A DNA stretch of 64,000 bases from Gammaproteobacteria bacterium (lineage in GTDB: Bacteria > Pseudomonadota > Gammaproteobacteria > Burkholderiales > Nitrosomonadaceae), in assembly GCA_015709615.1 (NCBI GenBank), contig CP054179.1, positions 310,001-374,000 of the forward strand, in the 5' to 3' direction. Made by a program: the position numbers and the translations under genes. The notes under the pieces were generated by a model. It saw nothing but the letters and a program-made list of their open reading frames with translations. It searched no databases and had not been told where the DNA came from. Below, one piece after another: positions 15,757-22,118 of the stretch (position 1 is its first letter; each line of letters starts with the position of its first letter).

Positions 15757-15813
15757 CTATGATTTACTAAAGGGCTCTAGAACCTTTCGGGACTGCCCTG
15801 ACTTTCATCATAG
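15757..15813. repeat. Two-level hairpin
   Basis: Outer arms CTATGAT (15757-15763) and ATCATAG (15807-15813); inner arms AGGGC (15771-15775) and GCCCT (15795-15799). A further hairpin CCTAGC/GCTAGG lies just left, and AACATAGAA (15822-15830) pairs with 15881-15889 just right. Confidence 0.6.
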
Positions 15814-15914
15814 CCATCACCAACATAGAAACGGAATCACCCTGCGACTGCGAGCCAGTCAGTAATTCCATGTTGCTCGCTTCTATGTTAGCTCTACATT
15901 AGGGCAGTAGACGC

Positions 15915-16049
15915 CTATTGTCTGTTAAAATAACAATCAGATAAACCGCTGAATACTAATAGAATCCCAAAAACTGGCCCCCCTATACCTATAATCACAG
16001 ATAGCATCCACCAAGCATCCTGAAATTTTTCCTTTTCTTTTATGTTCAT
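15915..16049 (-). CDS. 44-residue membrane miniprotein inside the hairpin-rich interval
   Basis: ATG at 16049, TAG at 15915. The N-terminus is charged (MNIKEKEKFQDAWW), followed by one clear membrane helix (MLSVIIGIGGPVFGILLVF) and a short tail. AGAGAA lies about 10 bases upstream as a moderate ribosome-binding site. Function is unknown. It is the only convincing protein signal in the interval. Confidence 0.5.
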   Translation of the reverse strand: MNIKEKEKFQDAWWMLSVIIGIGGPVFGILLVFSGLSDCYFNRQ

Positions 16050-16122
16050 ATTGTGCGTTCTCTAAGATCAATTTTATTAATTAATTAACAACATGTTAGC
16101 CATCCGTAACGTGGATGAGACG

Positions 16123-16197
16123 TGTTAGCCCTTGGAATCGAACCAAGCTACACCGGTGCGGTGCCGGTCGTGTCACGCCAGATACAACTTACTTAAC
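16123..16197 (-). other. tRNA-like sequence (degenerate)
   Basis: On the minus strand a perfect T arm, CTTGG-TTCGATT-CCAAG (16131-16147), is followed at once by an acceptor-like GGCTAAC and A. Upstream, ACCGG/CCGGT closes a 7-base loop (16152-16168), and a GTTAAGT-type 5' end gives about 75 nt in total. The anticodon-loop position 33 is not T, the acceptor stem pairs only partly, and the spacing before the anticodon stem is off. It is a remnant or a tRNA mimic rather than a normal tRNA. Confidence 0.35.
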
Positions 16198-16245
16198 TCG
16201 AGTATTTTCGTCGTACCCTCAACACTATCATCACCAGATTGATAG

Positions 16246-16406
16246 ACTAACAAGTGATTGAGACTGATGTTGCAGCCTGGATTTGGACACCTTCCAACTC
16301 GGCACCAGGCCACAGAAGAAATCACCTTCTGTCTTGTCCTTTCCGTCGCTGATTAGGCGATCCGTAGAGGTTGGCTATTTCGCTCACAATCTCAATCCTT
16401 GTTAGT
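16246..16406. repeat. Inverted-repeat unit C, 16 paired bases with one interruption
   Basis: ACTAACAAG (16246-16254) pairs with CTTGTTAGT (16398-16406), and ATTGAGA (16257-16263) with TCTCAAT (16390-16396). The interior of 126 bases includes GCCTGG/CCAGGC and TTGGA/TCCAA stems. Confidence 0.75.
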
Positions 16407-16416
16407 GCCTGATACC

Positions 16417-16644
16417 TCACAGGCTCTTTGTTAAACAAGTCTCACCAACTGGAAACCAAGGCGTATCTGAATCAGATAAAAAATATCGAACGCGATTATC
16501 GCCGTGGTATTCCTCCCATATTTCGATACCAAGAATTTTGCGTTTTCCAAAATCGACACCCTGCGGGTTTGTGTAATTAACTTCATCTCCGATTGAGAAC
16601 TTTGGATTAATCGCCGCTATCACTTTTTTTACTATCTTGATCAT
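16417..16644 (-). CDS. Small phage protein, unknown
   Basis: 75 residues with a good GGAG ribosome-binding site. It begins MIKIVKKVIAAINPKFSIGD and has an SH3-like feel (GDEVNYTNPQGVDFGKRKI, VRYFLSDSDTPWFPV). No family is assigned. It lies 8 bases after the DUF6475 gene and is the last gene before the hairpin-rich interval. Confidence 0.6.
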   Translation of the reverse strand: MIKIVKKVIAAINPKFSIGDEVNYTNPQGVDFGKRKILGIEIWEEYHGDNRVRYFLSDSDTPWFPVGETCLTKSL

Positions 16645-16652
16645 GTTTTCTC

Positions 16653-17300
16653 CTATGCAACCTCAGTTTTATCAATCAATCGAAGATCAGGAACAGCTTT
16701 GCTTGCCTGCTGAAATCCGATCAGCGGCTTATCCGTTCCGCCGGTGATCACACGCTGGCATTTATCCGTGTCTCCAATCATCACGAACGGTTCCAATTTC
16801 AAGCCTTTGCTGCTGTTGTAGGCATTGGCTATTCCGGTCAATACAGCCGGATATTCCGGAATTTCGCTACGTTCACGGAATCCCCGGTACCGGTTTTCAA
16901 ATTCCTTCGCTACGAAAGGCCATTCATCCTCGTTTTTTTGTCCCAACGGTATCCATCCGCCCATGTCATGCAATACCCGGTGAATCAGTGGATCATCGAA
17001 AACAACGTCGACGTAGCAGCCCTTGTGACGAACCGCTTTGTCGACCTTCGCCCAGGCGATCAATGCCGCGTCTTGCGTTGATCCTTGCAGCATGCGGATG
17101 ATGTCGGCAGGCTTCGGTAACCACTTCCCGGATTCCGTGTTAACCACGTGCCGGCCGAATGCTTGCGTAATCGCCGCTAGGTCGTACTGTTTCAACGCAT
17201 TCCACCAAAGATCGAGAGCAAAATCATTGATTTCTTTATCGTAAAAACTGTAAACACCTACCAAGCCATCATGGAATTTTTGAAAGTCATGTTCCGTCAT
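16653..17300 (-). CDS. DUF6475-like phage protein next to the replication initiator
   Basis: 215 residues. DFQKFHDGLVGVYSFYDKEI, the WWNALKQYD segment, KWLPKPADIIRMLQGS and DDPLIHRVLHDMGGW fit the DUF6475 family. Members are commonly found directly downstream of O-like replication initiators and may act as a helicase-loading or replication accessory factor. The biochemical role is not established. It overlaps the O-like gene by 14 bases. Confidence 0.75.
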   Translation of the reverse strand: MTEHDFQKFHDGLVGVYSFYDKEINDFALDLWWNALKQYDLAAITQAFGRHVVNTESGKWLPKPADIIRMLQGSTQDAALIAWAKVDKAVRHKGCYVDVVFDDPLIHRVLHDMGGWIPLGQKNEDEWPFVAKEFENRYRGFRERSEIPEYPAVLTGIANAYNSSKGLKLEPFVMIGDTDKCQRVITGGTDKPLIGFQQASKAVPDLRLIDKTEVA

Positions 17301-18192
17301 TTTGTGCCCTCAGTTCGGGTGGTTTCCAATTCCTCGTCGATTCTTTGTTTCGATTCAAAAGCGCATCCGCCTTGTTTTGAATCGTGCCTTGCAGCACCTT
17401 GTCCTTTGCCTGAGCTGCTTCGGTGCGCTGGCCTTCCACGATGCCCAGGACGTACTTGAACCCCTTCTGCTTGTCCTTCGCGGTCCGTGCTGCGTGCATG
17501 AATTCGTCAATCGTTGCACCGGATTCGATCAGCATCAAAAGCTTAGGGTGTGCCGGGTTTAAATCGATAATTCCAACTTTTTTGAGTTCAAGACACACGC
17601 TTGCGCCCGGTGTTGGTTCCCTACTCTGTTGGGAGGGATAGACAGTGTGTGTTATTACAGTATCTTTGGAATCAGGAATCAGAGAATCAGGAATCAGAGA
17701 ATCAGCAGGGCTTGCATGGTGCTGATCATGTGCTTGCACTGTGCTTGCACTGTGCTTGCATTGTGCTTGTTCAGTTTTTGTGCTTGATTCATTGTTAACC
17801 AATGACTTAACCAGTGAATACTCACCGGTTACCATGTCATTTTTACGCGTATTTACTTTGTAATATCCGTTCTCATCAGGCAATACGCTGTCTTGTTCTC
17901 TGCCGTGCGGATTTTGGTGTTCAAGAAACTGAGGAATACTTATTACTTTTTTGTTGTCTGCCGTATACCGTTTTATAAATCCTCGACACTCTAGCTCACC
18001 AAGCAACTCGTCAATGTCGATTGTGTCAGCAGGGAAAATTGCCATTTTTATTTTTTTCGGCCTATCCTCTAATCTACCTTCTCTGTCAGCTAGCATCCAT
18101 AAACCTGGAAAAATCAGGCGCGCTGCATATGAGCATTCAACCAAATCCTCGTTTGTAAAAAACCCTGGCTTTATATTGCGAGCTCTAGCCAT
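17287..18192 (-). CDS. Phage replication initiation protein, O-like
   Basis: 301 residues. The N-terminus MARARNIKPGFFTNEDLVE and the following LIFPGLWMLADREGRLEDRP region match winged-helix replication initiators of lambdoid-type prophages. The middle is low-complexity and encoded by tandem DNA repeats (17668-17789), which are probably the origin, as in lambda O. The C-terminal part (about 200-300) is helical and basic. It binds iterons and recruits the replicative helicase. A terminator and C4-like element lie just upstream. Confidence 0.8.
   Translation of the reverse strand: MARARNIKPGFFTNEDLVECSYAARLIFPGLWMLADREGRLEDRPKKIKMAIFPADTIDIDELLGELECRGFIKRYTADNKKVISIPQFLEHQNPHGREQDSVLPDENGYYKVNTRKNDMVTGEYSLVKSLVNNESSTKTEQAQCKHSASTVQAHDQHHASPADSLIPDSLIPDSKDTVITHTVYPSQQSREPTPGASVCLELKKVGIIDLNPAHPKLLMLIESGATIDEFMHAARTAKDKQKGFKYVLGIVEGQRTEAAQAKDKVLQGTIQNKADALLNRNKESTRNWKPPELRAQNDGT
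17668..17789. repeat. Tandem iterons inside the O-like gene: putative phage replication origin
   Basis: Four contiguous 11-bp copies of TGTGCTTGCAC or close variants lie at 17729-17772, and a fifth TGTGCTTG at 17779. The 11-bp period places them on one face of the helix. Next to them are a partial and two full copies of GGAATCAGAGAATCA (17668-17704), coding for a Leu-Ile-Pro-Asp-Ser repeat. The lambda origin likewise sits in gene O as iterons, so an origin is the best reading. Confidence 0.65.
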
Positions 18193-18198
18193 TCTTAC

Positions 18199-18963
18199 TT
18201 ACCAAAAAAAACAGCCAGCGGCAAAGGTGAGTAAGCCACTGGCTGTATAATGCGCACAGCGTGGTGCGCTGGTCCTCGTCATAATCTGGCCAAATGACCA
18301 ACCGGAACAGTTAGGGAATCCGGCTGGCCTTTGGGTTAAATTGCAATCACGTTTCAACACACCGACCAGCTTCGAGCTGATTCTGACACCGGACTCGGCC
18401 GGCGCACGCGATAAGTGGTTTCCTTTCATTAAAAGGAGGGCCGTACGAAATCTATTCATTTTTTTTGATTTTGGCTTCTCGTGCATTGATTTGACCTTGC
18501 TCTTAAGTTCCATCAAGCTGGCAATGCACTGTTGAATATCATTCTCTGTTTGATTCAATTCCTCTGAATCAATGATTCCATCGTTTTCGAGAGCATTTTT
18601 TAGGTTGTTCGCTAAGATGCCTTTCTTGCTGATGATTTTTAATATCTGAGCAAGCAATGCATCATCATTAATATCATCGGAATCACCTGGAATTCGATAC
18701 GCCACATAACCGTGGCGCCACATAAACGACCTTATAGCCAGATCAACCATTTGATCGCGCCCGGAATCGGAGAGCAATTCAATGATTTGAGATGCTTCCT
18801 CGTAATTCAGGTGATGAGAATCGACCGCGCGCCGAAGTTTTTTGTAAAGCACGTTGGGCGAAATCCCCATGCGTGCCGCTAAAGCTTCAACCCCACCAGG
18901 ATAAGACCTGGCGGCGATATAAAGCGCATCGTGCTTATTCAATTCGTTGTATTTGCAAGTCAT
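18199..18963 (-). CDS. CII-like phage regulator with C-terminal extension through a structured element
   Basis: Start ATG 18963 (GAGG upstream). Residues 5-65 (LNKHDALYIAARSYPGGVEA, LAARMGISPNVLYKKLRRAV, LNYEEASQIIELL) match the phage regulatory CII/CP76 family, an HTH transcription activator. After about residue 165 (KPKSKKMNRF, near a run of eight A) the frame continues through SGVRISSKLVGVLKRDCNLT to a Cys/Phe-rich end encoded by hairpins and a terminator. The tail is probably not part of the functional regulator, or it is an Ash-type fusion. Confidence 0.7.
   Translation of the reverse strand: MTCKYNELNKHDALYIAARSYPGGVEALAARMGISPNVLYKKLRRAVDSHHLNYEEASQIIELLSDSGRDQMVDLAIRSFMWRHGYVAYRIPGDSDDINDDALLAQILKIISKKGILANNLKNALENDGIIDSEELNQTENDIQQCIASLMELKSKVKSMHEKPKSKKMNRFRTALLLMKGNHLSRAPAESGVRISSKLVGVLKRDCNLTQRPAGFPNCSGWSFGQIMTRTSAPRCAHYTASGLLTFAAGCFFW
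18204..18246 (-). terminator. Rho-independent terminator upstream of the O-like gene
   Basis: ACAGCCAG (18211-18218) pairs with CTGGCTGT (18239-18246), then eight T on the minus strand. It lies inside the end of the CII-like frame and 12 bases upstream of the O-like start, so replication-gene expression probably needs readthrough or antitermination. Confidence 0.85.
18204..18400 (-). ncRNA. C4-antisense-RNA-like element ending in a terminator
   Basis: On the minus strand three successive hairpins precede a T run: CCAGCCGG with CCGGTTGG; GCGCAC with GTGCGC (18252-18269); and ACAGCCAG with CTGGCTGT (18211-18246) followed by eight T. The order and the words GACGAGGACCAGCGCACC and GGTTGGTCATTTGGCC recall C4 antisense RNAs of P1/P7-type phages, which repress antirepressor genes. 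I rely on memory for that match. The terminator itself is clear. Confidence 0.45.
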
Positions 18964-19043
18964 TGGCAAAACCTCTTTTCTATTGCCGTATTCATATAAT
19001 GTTTTTCGTGCAAGCATGTAACCATAGAATTATCGGGGGATTG

Positions 19044-19304
19044 TCATGCTGCTTTTTTTGAGTCTTGTTTTAATTCTGGCCACCATTTTTGCCAGTCGTC
19101 CGGGCGCAGATCGATCCGCGTCATTGGATCGAGTGTGTCAGCCAGCATTGATTCGATCCTTCTGCAATGTTCGCTTGGTATTCCGCTAACACCCCAAGAA
19201 TGAATAGCTCCTTTAGACACATTGAACATTTTTGCCAGATCGGTTTTTCTGATCCCGAGAGCGGTAACTATCCGATTAACAATAATTTTTTTACTTTTGC
19301 TCAT
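19044..19304 (-). CDS. Cro/YdaS-like repressor
   Basis: 86 residues. HTH: RIVTALGIRKTDLAKMFN then VSKGAIHSWGVSGIPSEH. The C-terminal TRIDLRPDDWQKWWPEL is typical of Cro/YdaS-type phage repressors. It is the first gene of the minus-strand early operon and is divergent from the CI-like gene, as Cro should be. A near-consensus promoter (19340-19368) lies upstream and a perfect 14-bp palindrome (19314-19327) lies between promoter and start. Confidence 0.85.
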   Translation of the reverse strand: MSKSKKIIVNRIVTALGIRKTDLAKMFNVSKGAIHSWGVSGIPSEHCRRIESMLADTLDPMTRIDLRPDDWQKWWPELKQDSKKAA

Positions 19305-19313
19305 GATTAATTC

Positions 19314-19327
19314 TTTGAATATTCAAA
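19314..19327. promoter_or_regulatory. Candidate repressor operator, 14-bp palindrome
   Basis: TTTGAATATTCAAA is a perfect palindrome between the cro promoter and the cro start codon. Position and symmetry suit a repressor site. ATTGCAAT (19379-19386 and 19422-19429) is another palindromic word repeated on the cI side. Confidence 0.5.
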
Positions 19328-19339
19328 ACACACAGGCAA

Positions 19340-19368
19340 AGGATAGTTTTTCTATACCTAGAAGTCAA
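19340..19368 (-). promoter_or_regulatory. Early leftward promoter for the cro-cII operon
   Basis: Minus strand: TTGACT (19363-19368), 17-base spacer, TATCCT (19340-19345). The spacer holds the word GTATAGAAAA, which recurs (as TTTTCTATAC) at the rightward promoter near 20992, so both may be bound by the same repressor. Confidence 0.7.
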
Positions 19369-19413
19369 GAAAAAATAGATTGCAATCGTTTAGAATATCT
19401 ATACATTAACCAC

Positions 19414-19782
19414 ATGAATGACATTGCAATCAATATCCCGGACTTCATTAAAGCGGTTAGGGCAAAGCTCGGATTGACACAGCTTCAGCTCGCCGATCTG
19501 ATGAATTGCACGAAAGGGAATATCAATTCATGGGAAAAAGGACGGCACGAACCTTCTTACAGTCAGCTTGTAAAGCTCTCAAGAAAATCAGGGATCCCAT
19601 TGCCGCACGATCAGGACAATCAATTGGCTTTAATGCTTGGTGTTAACCTGGATGAACTGGATATGGATCAAGTAGAAATAATAAAAAGTACAACCAAAAT
19701 TCCAAAGGGAAACAGACTCCAGGCACGAAAAATCATTGGAACTTTTACTGAGGATGATCTCGAAAAAGAACTCAATAAATGA
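19414..19782 (+). CDS. CI-like repressor, short form without peptidase domain
   Basis: 122 residues from ATG 19414. Residues 1-65 hold an HTH_3 domain (FIKAVRAKLGLTQLQLADLM, NCTKGNINSWEKGRHEPSYS). The rest is short and acidic with no S24/LexA-type catalytic region. Without that domain, RecA-stimulated self-cleavage cannot explain induction; a Cro, antirepressor or C4-type mechanism may do so. Divergence from the Cro-like gene supports the role. An open frame upstream to 19222 overlaps the cro gene and is not used. Confidence 0.75.
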   Translation: MNDIAINIPDFIKAVRAKLGLTQLQLADLMNCTKGNINSWEKGRHEPSYSQLVKLSRKSGIPLPHDQDNQLALMLGVNLDELDMDQVEIIKSTTKIPKGNRLQARKIIGTFTEDDLEKELNK

Positions 19783-19848
19783 AGATGTTGTATTTCTTTC
19801 TGACTGGTGCAAAGTAGAACGATGCAGATGCAAAACAGGCAATGAGAA

Positions 19849-20229
19849 ATGAAGAACATCGCAAAACAAATCACAGCGATTATTTTGATCTTAATTACCC
19901 CTGGCTGCGTTTCGATGTATGCAGATCCCGCTACGCGCCAGATACAGAATAAGCAAACATCAAATTATGGCCTGTGCGAGAAATTAACTATGGCGACACT
20001 GGCGCCAGCGGTAATAAGGGAAGAGTGGGCTAAGGAATTGGAGAGCCGTGGAGAAGATTGCAGCAAGCATGCCGCGACATTGAACAATGTACTGATGAGA
20101 AAAAAACAGCTCTCTGATAGCGGCACAAGGAACTACGTTCAGCCTGTTTTCCCGCTGTCCGGAACCGGACCGCAAATACACACAAACTGCAATCAACTCG
20201 GAAACTTTGTTAACTGCACCTCGCAGTAA
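19849..20229 (+). CDS. Prophage-encoded lipoprotein, unknown function
   Basis: 126 residues. Lipoprotein signal AIILILITPGC with Cys about residue 20. The mature part has repeated Cys and Thr/Asn (NYGLCEKLTMATLAPAVIRE, near the end ATHTNCN-type sequence). It is in the cI transcription direction, 66 bases after cI and 15 bases before the PEP-CTERM gene. It is therefore probably expressed in the lysogen as cargo: surface modification or superinfection exclusion are options, neither shown. Confidence 0.7.
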   Translation: MKNIAKQITAIILILITPGCVSMYADPATRQIQNKQTSNYGLCEKLTMATLAPAVIREEWAKELESRGEDCSKHAATLNNVLMRKKQLSDSGTRNYVQPVFPLSGTGPQIHTNCNQLGNFVNCTSQ

Positions 20230-20244
20230 AATATTAGGAGCGAT

Positions 20245-20874
20245 ATGATGAATAACAAAAAAATATTATTACGATCTTTAAATGCCGCGTTGCTTAGCGC
20301 GATTTCCTTTAATGCATGTGCCGATCTCATCACTTTCGATGACATAGATACGTCGATAAGTTCTGCGTTGGTGCCGGACAATTATCGCGGTTTTGAGTGG
20401 AGCAATACTTTTGTGGCGATAAACGGAACTAAGCCACTATGGGTGGGAACGGGTTATGAGCATGGCATGGTATCCGGACCAAATGTCGGCGTAAATGGCG
20501 GCGGTGATTCGGTCTACTTTTCAAGCAAAACCCCGTTTGATTTACATTCTATGTACGTCACAAAGGCATGGCATGACGGAATTACTCATTTTGATGGATA
20601 TATTGGAACAACGCTCACCTACTCTGTAGATGTATTTTCAACAACACTAGCACCAACTTTCGTCACATTCGATTGGAGCGGAATCAATAAAGTGGTTATG
20701 TCGGACGGCGATTACACCATGCAATCGGCCATTGACAACATAGATTATGTATTGCTTGACCCGATTCCGGATCCTGCTCCAAATCCAGTTCCAGAACCAC
20801 AAACTTACGCAATGCTTATAGCTGGTATAGGAATACTAGGCATCGCGCGAACGTATCGAATAAAAGCGTCATAG
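20245..20874 (+). CDS. PEP-CTERM exported protein carried by the prophage
   Basis: 209 residues. An N-terminal signal peptide (SLNAALLSAISFNACA) precedes a secreted beta-type domain of about 150 residues (ITFDDIDTS, DSVYFSSKTPFDLHS). The end is Pro-rich (DPIPDPAPNPVPEP) followed by a membrane helix (TYAMLIAGIGILGIA) and basic residues. VPEP plus helix plus basic end is the PEP-CTERM sorting signal processed by host exosortase and tied to exopolysaccharide export. It has its own AGGAG site and is closed by a strong terminator. A PEP-CTERM protein as phage cargo is uncommon. Confidence 0.85.
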   Translation: MMNNKKILLRSLNAALLSAISFNACADLITFDDIDTSISSALVPDNYRGFEWSNTFVAINGTKPLWVGTGYEHGMVSGPNVGVNGGGDSVYFSSKTPFDLHSMYVTKAWHDGITHFDGYIGTTLTYSVDVFSTTLAPTFVTFDWSGINKVVMSDGDYTMQSAIDNIDYVLLDPIPDPAPNPVPEPQTYAMLIAGIGILGIARTYRIKAS

Positions 20875-20896
20875 AAACGCTTACTCATCCAAATTA

Positions 20897-20918
20897 AACC
20901 CGCTTCGGCGGGTTTTTT
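20897..20918 (+). terminator. Rho-independent terminator after PEP-CTERM gene
   Basis: AACCCGC (20897-20903), TTCG loop, GCGGGTT (20908-20914), then a T run to 20918. It ends the cI-cargo transcript. Confidence 0.92.
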
Positions 20919-20971
20919 ATTGCCTAAATTTTAATCGAATAAGAAACCGTAAGCAGGAAGTATATTTTTTC

Positions 20972-21001
20972 TTGACTTTATTTGTATATATTTTCTATAC
21001 T
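20972..21001 (+). promoter_or_regulatory. Early rightward promoter for the recombination operon
   Basis: TTGACT (20972-20977), 18-base AT-rich spacer, TATACT (20996-21001). It lies right after the terminator and 70 bases before the first gene. It shares the word TTTTCTATAC with the leftward early promoter. Confidence 0.7.
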
Positions 21002-21074
21002 ATAAACATCAACCAGCCACCATAAGTCGTGAAAGCAGGTGAGGTTGATAATCAAAACTACTTTGGAGAATCTC

Positions 21075-21377
21075 ATGAAAAAAATTGTAATTGCTTTATT
21101 GATGTTGATTGCCGCGCCGGTTATGGCGGCTGACTACTGGAAAATGACCGGTGTCATGGCGGTTTATTCCGGCCAGTTTGGCAGTCCTTACTCAGCGCCA
21201 ATAGTTAACGAAACACGCTATAAATCAGAAAAACTGTGCGATGCGGCAATCAACCAGATCACCCAGTCTCACCCGAGATACACATCAATAAACAGCGAAG
21301 GCGTGATGCTGCCAGCAAGTAAAGCCACCAACGGCTGGGTTGCTGTCGCGGCTGCTTGCATCAAACAGACTGAATAA
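21075..21377 (+). CDS. Small exported protein, unknown
   Basis: 100 residues from ATG 21075, chosen for its GGAG site. The signal peptide (IVIALLMLIAAPVMA) is followed by a mature domain starting ADYWKMTGVMAVYSGQFG, with two Cys that may pair (KLCDAAINQITQSH, VAAACIKQTE). No family is recognised. As first gene of the rightward operon it would be made early. A periplasmic early protein could protect the host from other phages, but this is speculation. Confidence 0.65.
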   Translation: MKKIVIALLMLIAAPVMAADYWKMTGVMAVYSGQFGSPYSAPIVNETRYKSEKLCDAAINQITQSHPRYTSINSEGVMLPASKATNGWVAVAAACIKQTE

Positions 21378-21462
21378 TCCCAAGGCTACCTCCTTAAGCC
21401 GTGCACTCGGTGGGGCCTGTGGAATCCAGGCGAACGAATCAACTAACAGCGTGAGGTAAGAG

Positions 21463-22038
21463 ATGATCAAGTGCAGGGTGCAAGTGATAACAAAAGATTT
21501 TAGATACCACTATTCCGGAATATTTCAATCAACGTGGCATGCGATGGTGGATGCCGCGGCAAAGGTAACCAATCCCGTGCGATTGATAACTGTGCAGGTG
21601 ATCCGGAATATTTCAATCAACGTGGCATGCGATGGTGGATGCCGCGGCAAAGGTAACCAATCCCGTGCGATTGATAACTGTGCAGGTGATCAAATGAGCA
21701 TGCCAGTCATGAAATTATCACAGCAAGCCGTGGCGCTTCGCATCCGCGAAAACGAGTGGGACGCCTTGGAGCGTGATCTGGATAATCTGGTGTTAAACCG
21801 CAGCTATCCACTAGATATTCCAAAAATGCTTGAGTGTATCCAGGAATCGCTAACAAAGCGGCAAGGATTCATACCGGCAAACACTATTGAGCACGTCAAT
21901 ATTCAGCAGGATGTAAACGTGCTCGAAGCGCTAATTAACAACATGACGCTGAATCATGAAACGGATGGTTTGATGCAGCGCGCAGTGAAGCTGGAAGATT
22001 TAAAAATCGCCGTTTCAAAGGTTGGACTGACGGCATGA
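21463..22038 (+). CDS. Two small phage genes fused by an exact 88-bp tandem duplication
   Basis: The open frame covers 191 codons but is a composite. Without the second copy of the 88-bp repeat the first gene would stop after about 48 codons (start MIKCRVQVITKDFRYHYSG), and its TGA would overlap the ATG at 21694. That ATG opens a second gene (MSMPVMKLSQQAVALRIREN, 114 residues, helical, unknown). Because 88 is not a multiple of three, the second copy is read in another frame and bridges the two. Translation from 21694 should still give the second protein. GAGGTAAGAG precedes 21463. Confidence 0.7.
   Translation: MIKCRVQVITKDFRYHYSGIFQSTWHAMVDAAAKVTNPVRLITVQVIRNISINVACDGGCRGKGNQSRAIDNCAGDQMSMPVMKLSQQAVALRIRENEWDALERDLDNLVLNRSYPLDIPKMLECIQESLTKRQGFIPANTIEHVNIQQDVNVLEALINNMTLNHETDGLMQRAVKLEDLKIAVSKVGLTA
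21514..21689 (+). repeat. Perfect 88-bp tandem duplication
   Basis: 21514-21601 and 21602-21689 are identical base for base, each starting TCCGGAATATTTCAATCAAC and both followed by TC. Perfect identity points to a recent event or an assembly artefact. Confidence 0.95.
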
Positions 22039-22118
22039 AAAACGATTTTAAATCATTGGTTGATGCGGTTTTTGCGATCTGCGCGCTGTTCTTTGCTTTA
22101 TCACTGACACATGACTAA
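22035..22118 (+). CDS. 27-residue membrane miniprotein
   Basis: ATG overlaps the previous TGA (ATGA at 22035) and its end overlaps the next ATG (22111). After MKNDFKSLVD comes one hydrophobic helix (AVFAICALFFALSLT). Overlap coupling on both sides supports a real gene; its function is unknown. Confidence 0.5.
   Translation: MKNDFKSLVDAVFAICALFFALSLTHD

Larger units (their letters stand above)
15247..16416 (-). ncRNA. Hairpin-rich, mostly non-coding interval; candidate structured RNA or repeat array
   Basis: About 1.2 kb inside the early minus-strand operon holds no ORF above 60 codons. It shows at least three long-loop inverted repeats (15326-15448, 15585-15714, 16246-16406), all closed by ACTAACAA/TTGTTAGT. 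There are further nested hairpins at 15757-15813 and 15822-15889, a T-arm-like hairpin at 16131-16147, and a 23-bp direct repeat with 144-bp period. One small ORF (15915-16049) splits it. The structure is seen directly; that it acts as RNA, and on the minus strand, is inferred from operon direction. I recognise no Rfam family. Confidence 0.45.

Noticed and set aside
15247..16416. CRISPR array
   Set aside because: Repeats are inverted and widely spaced with unlike interiors. There is no short direct repeat with even spacers and no cas genes.
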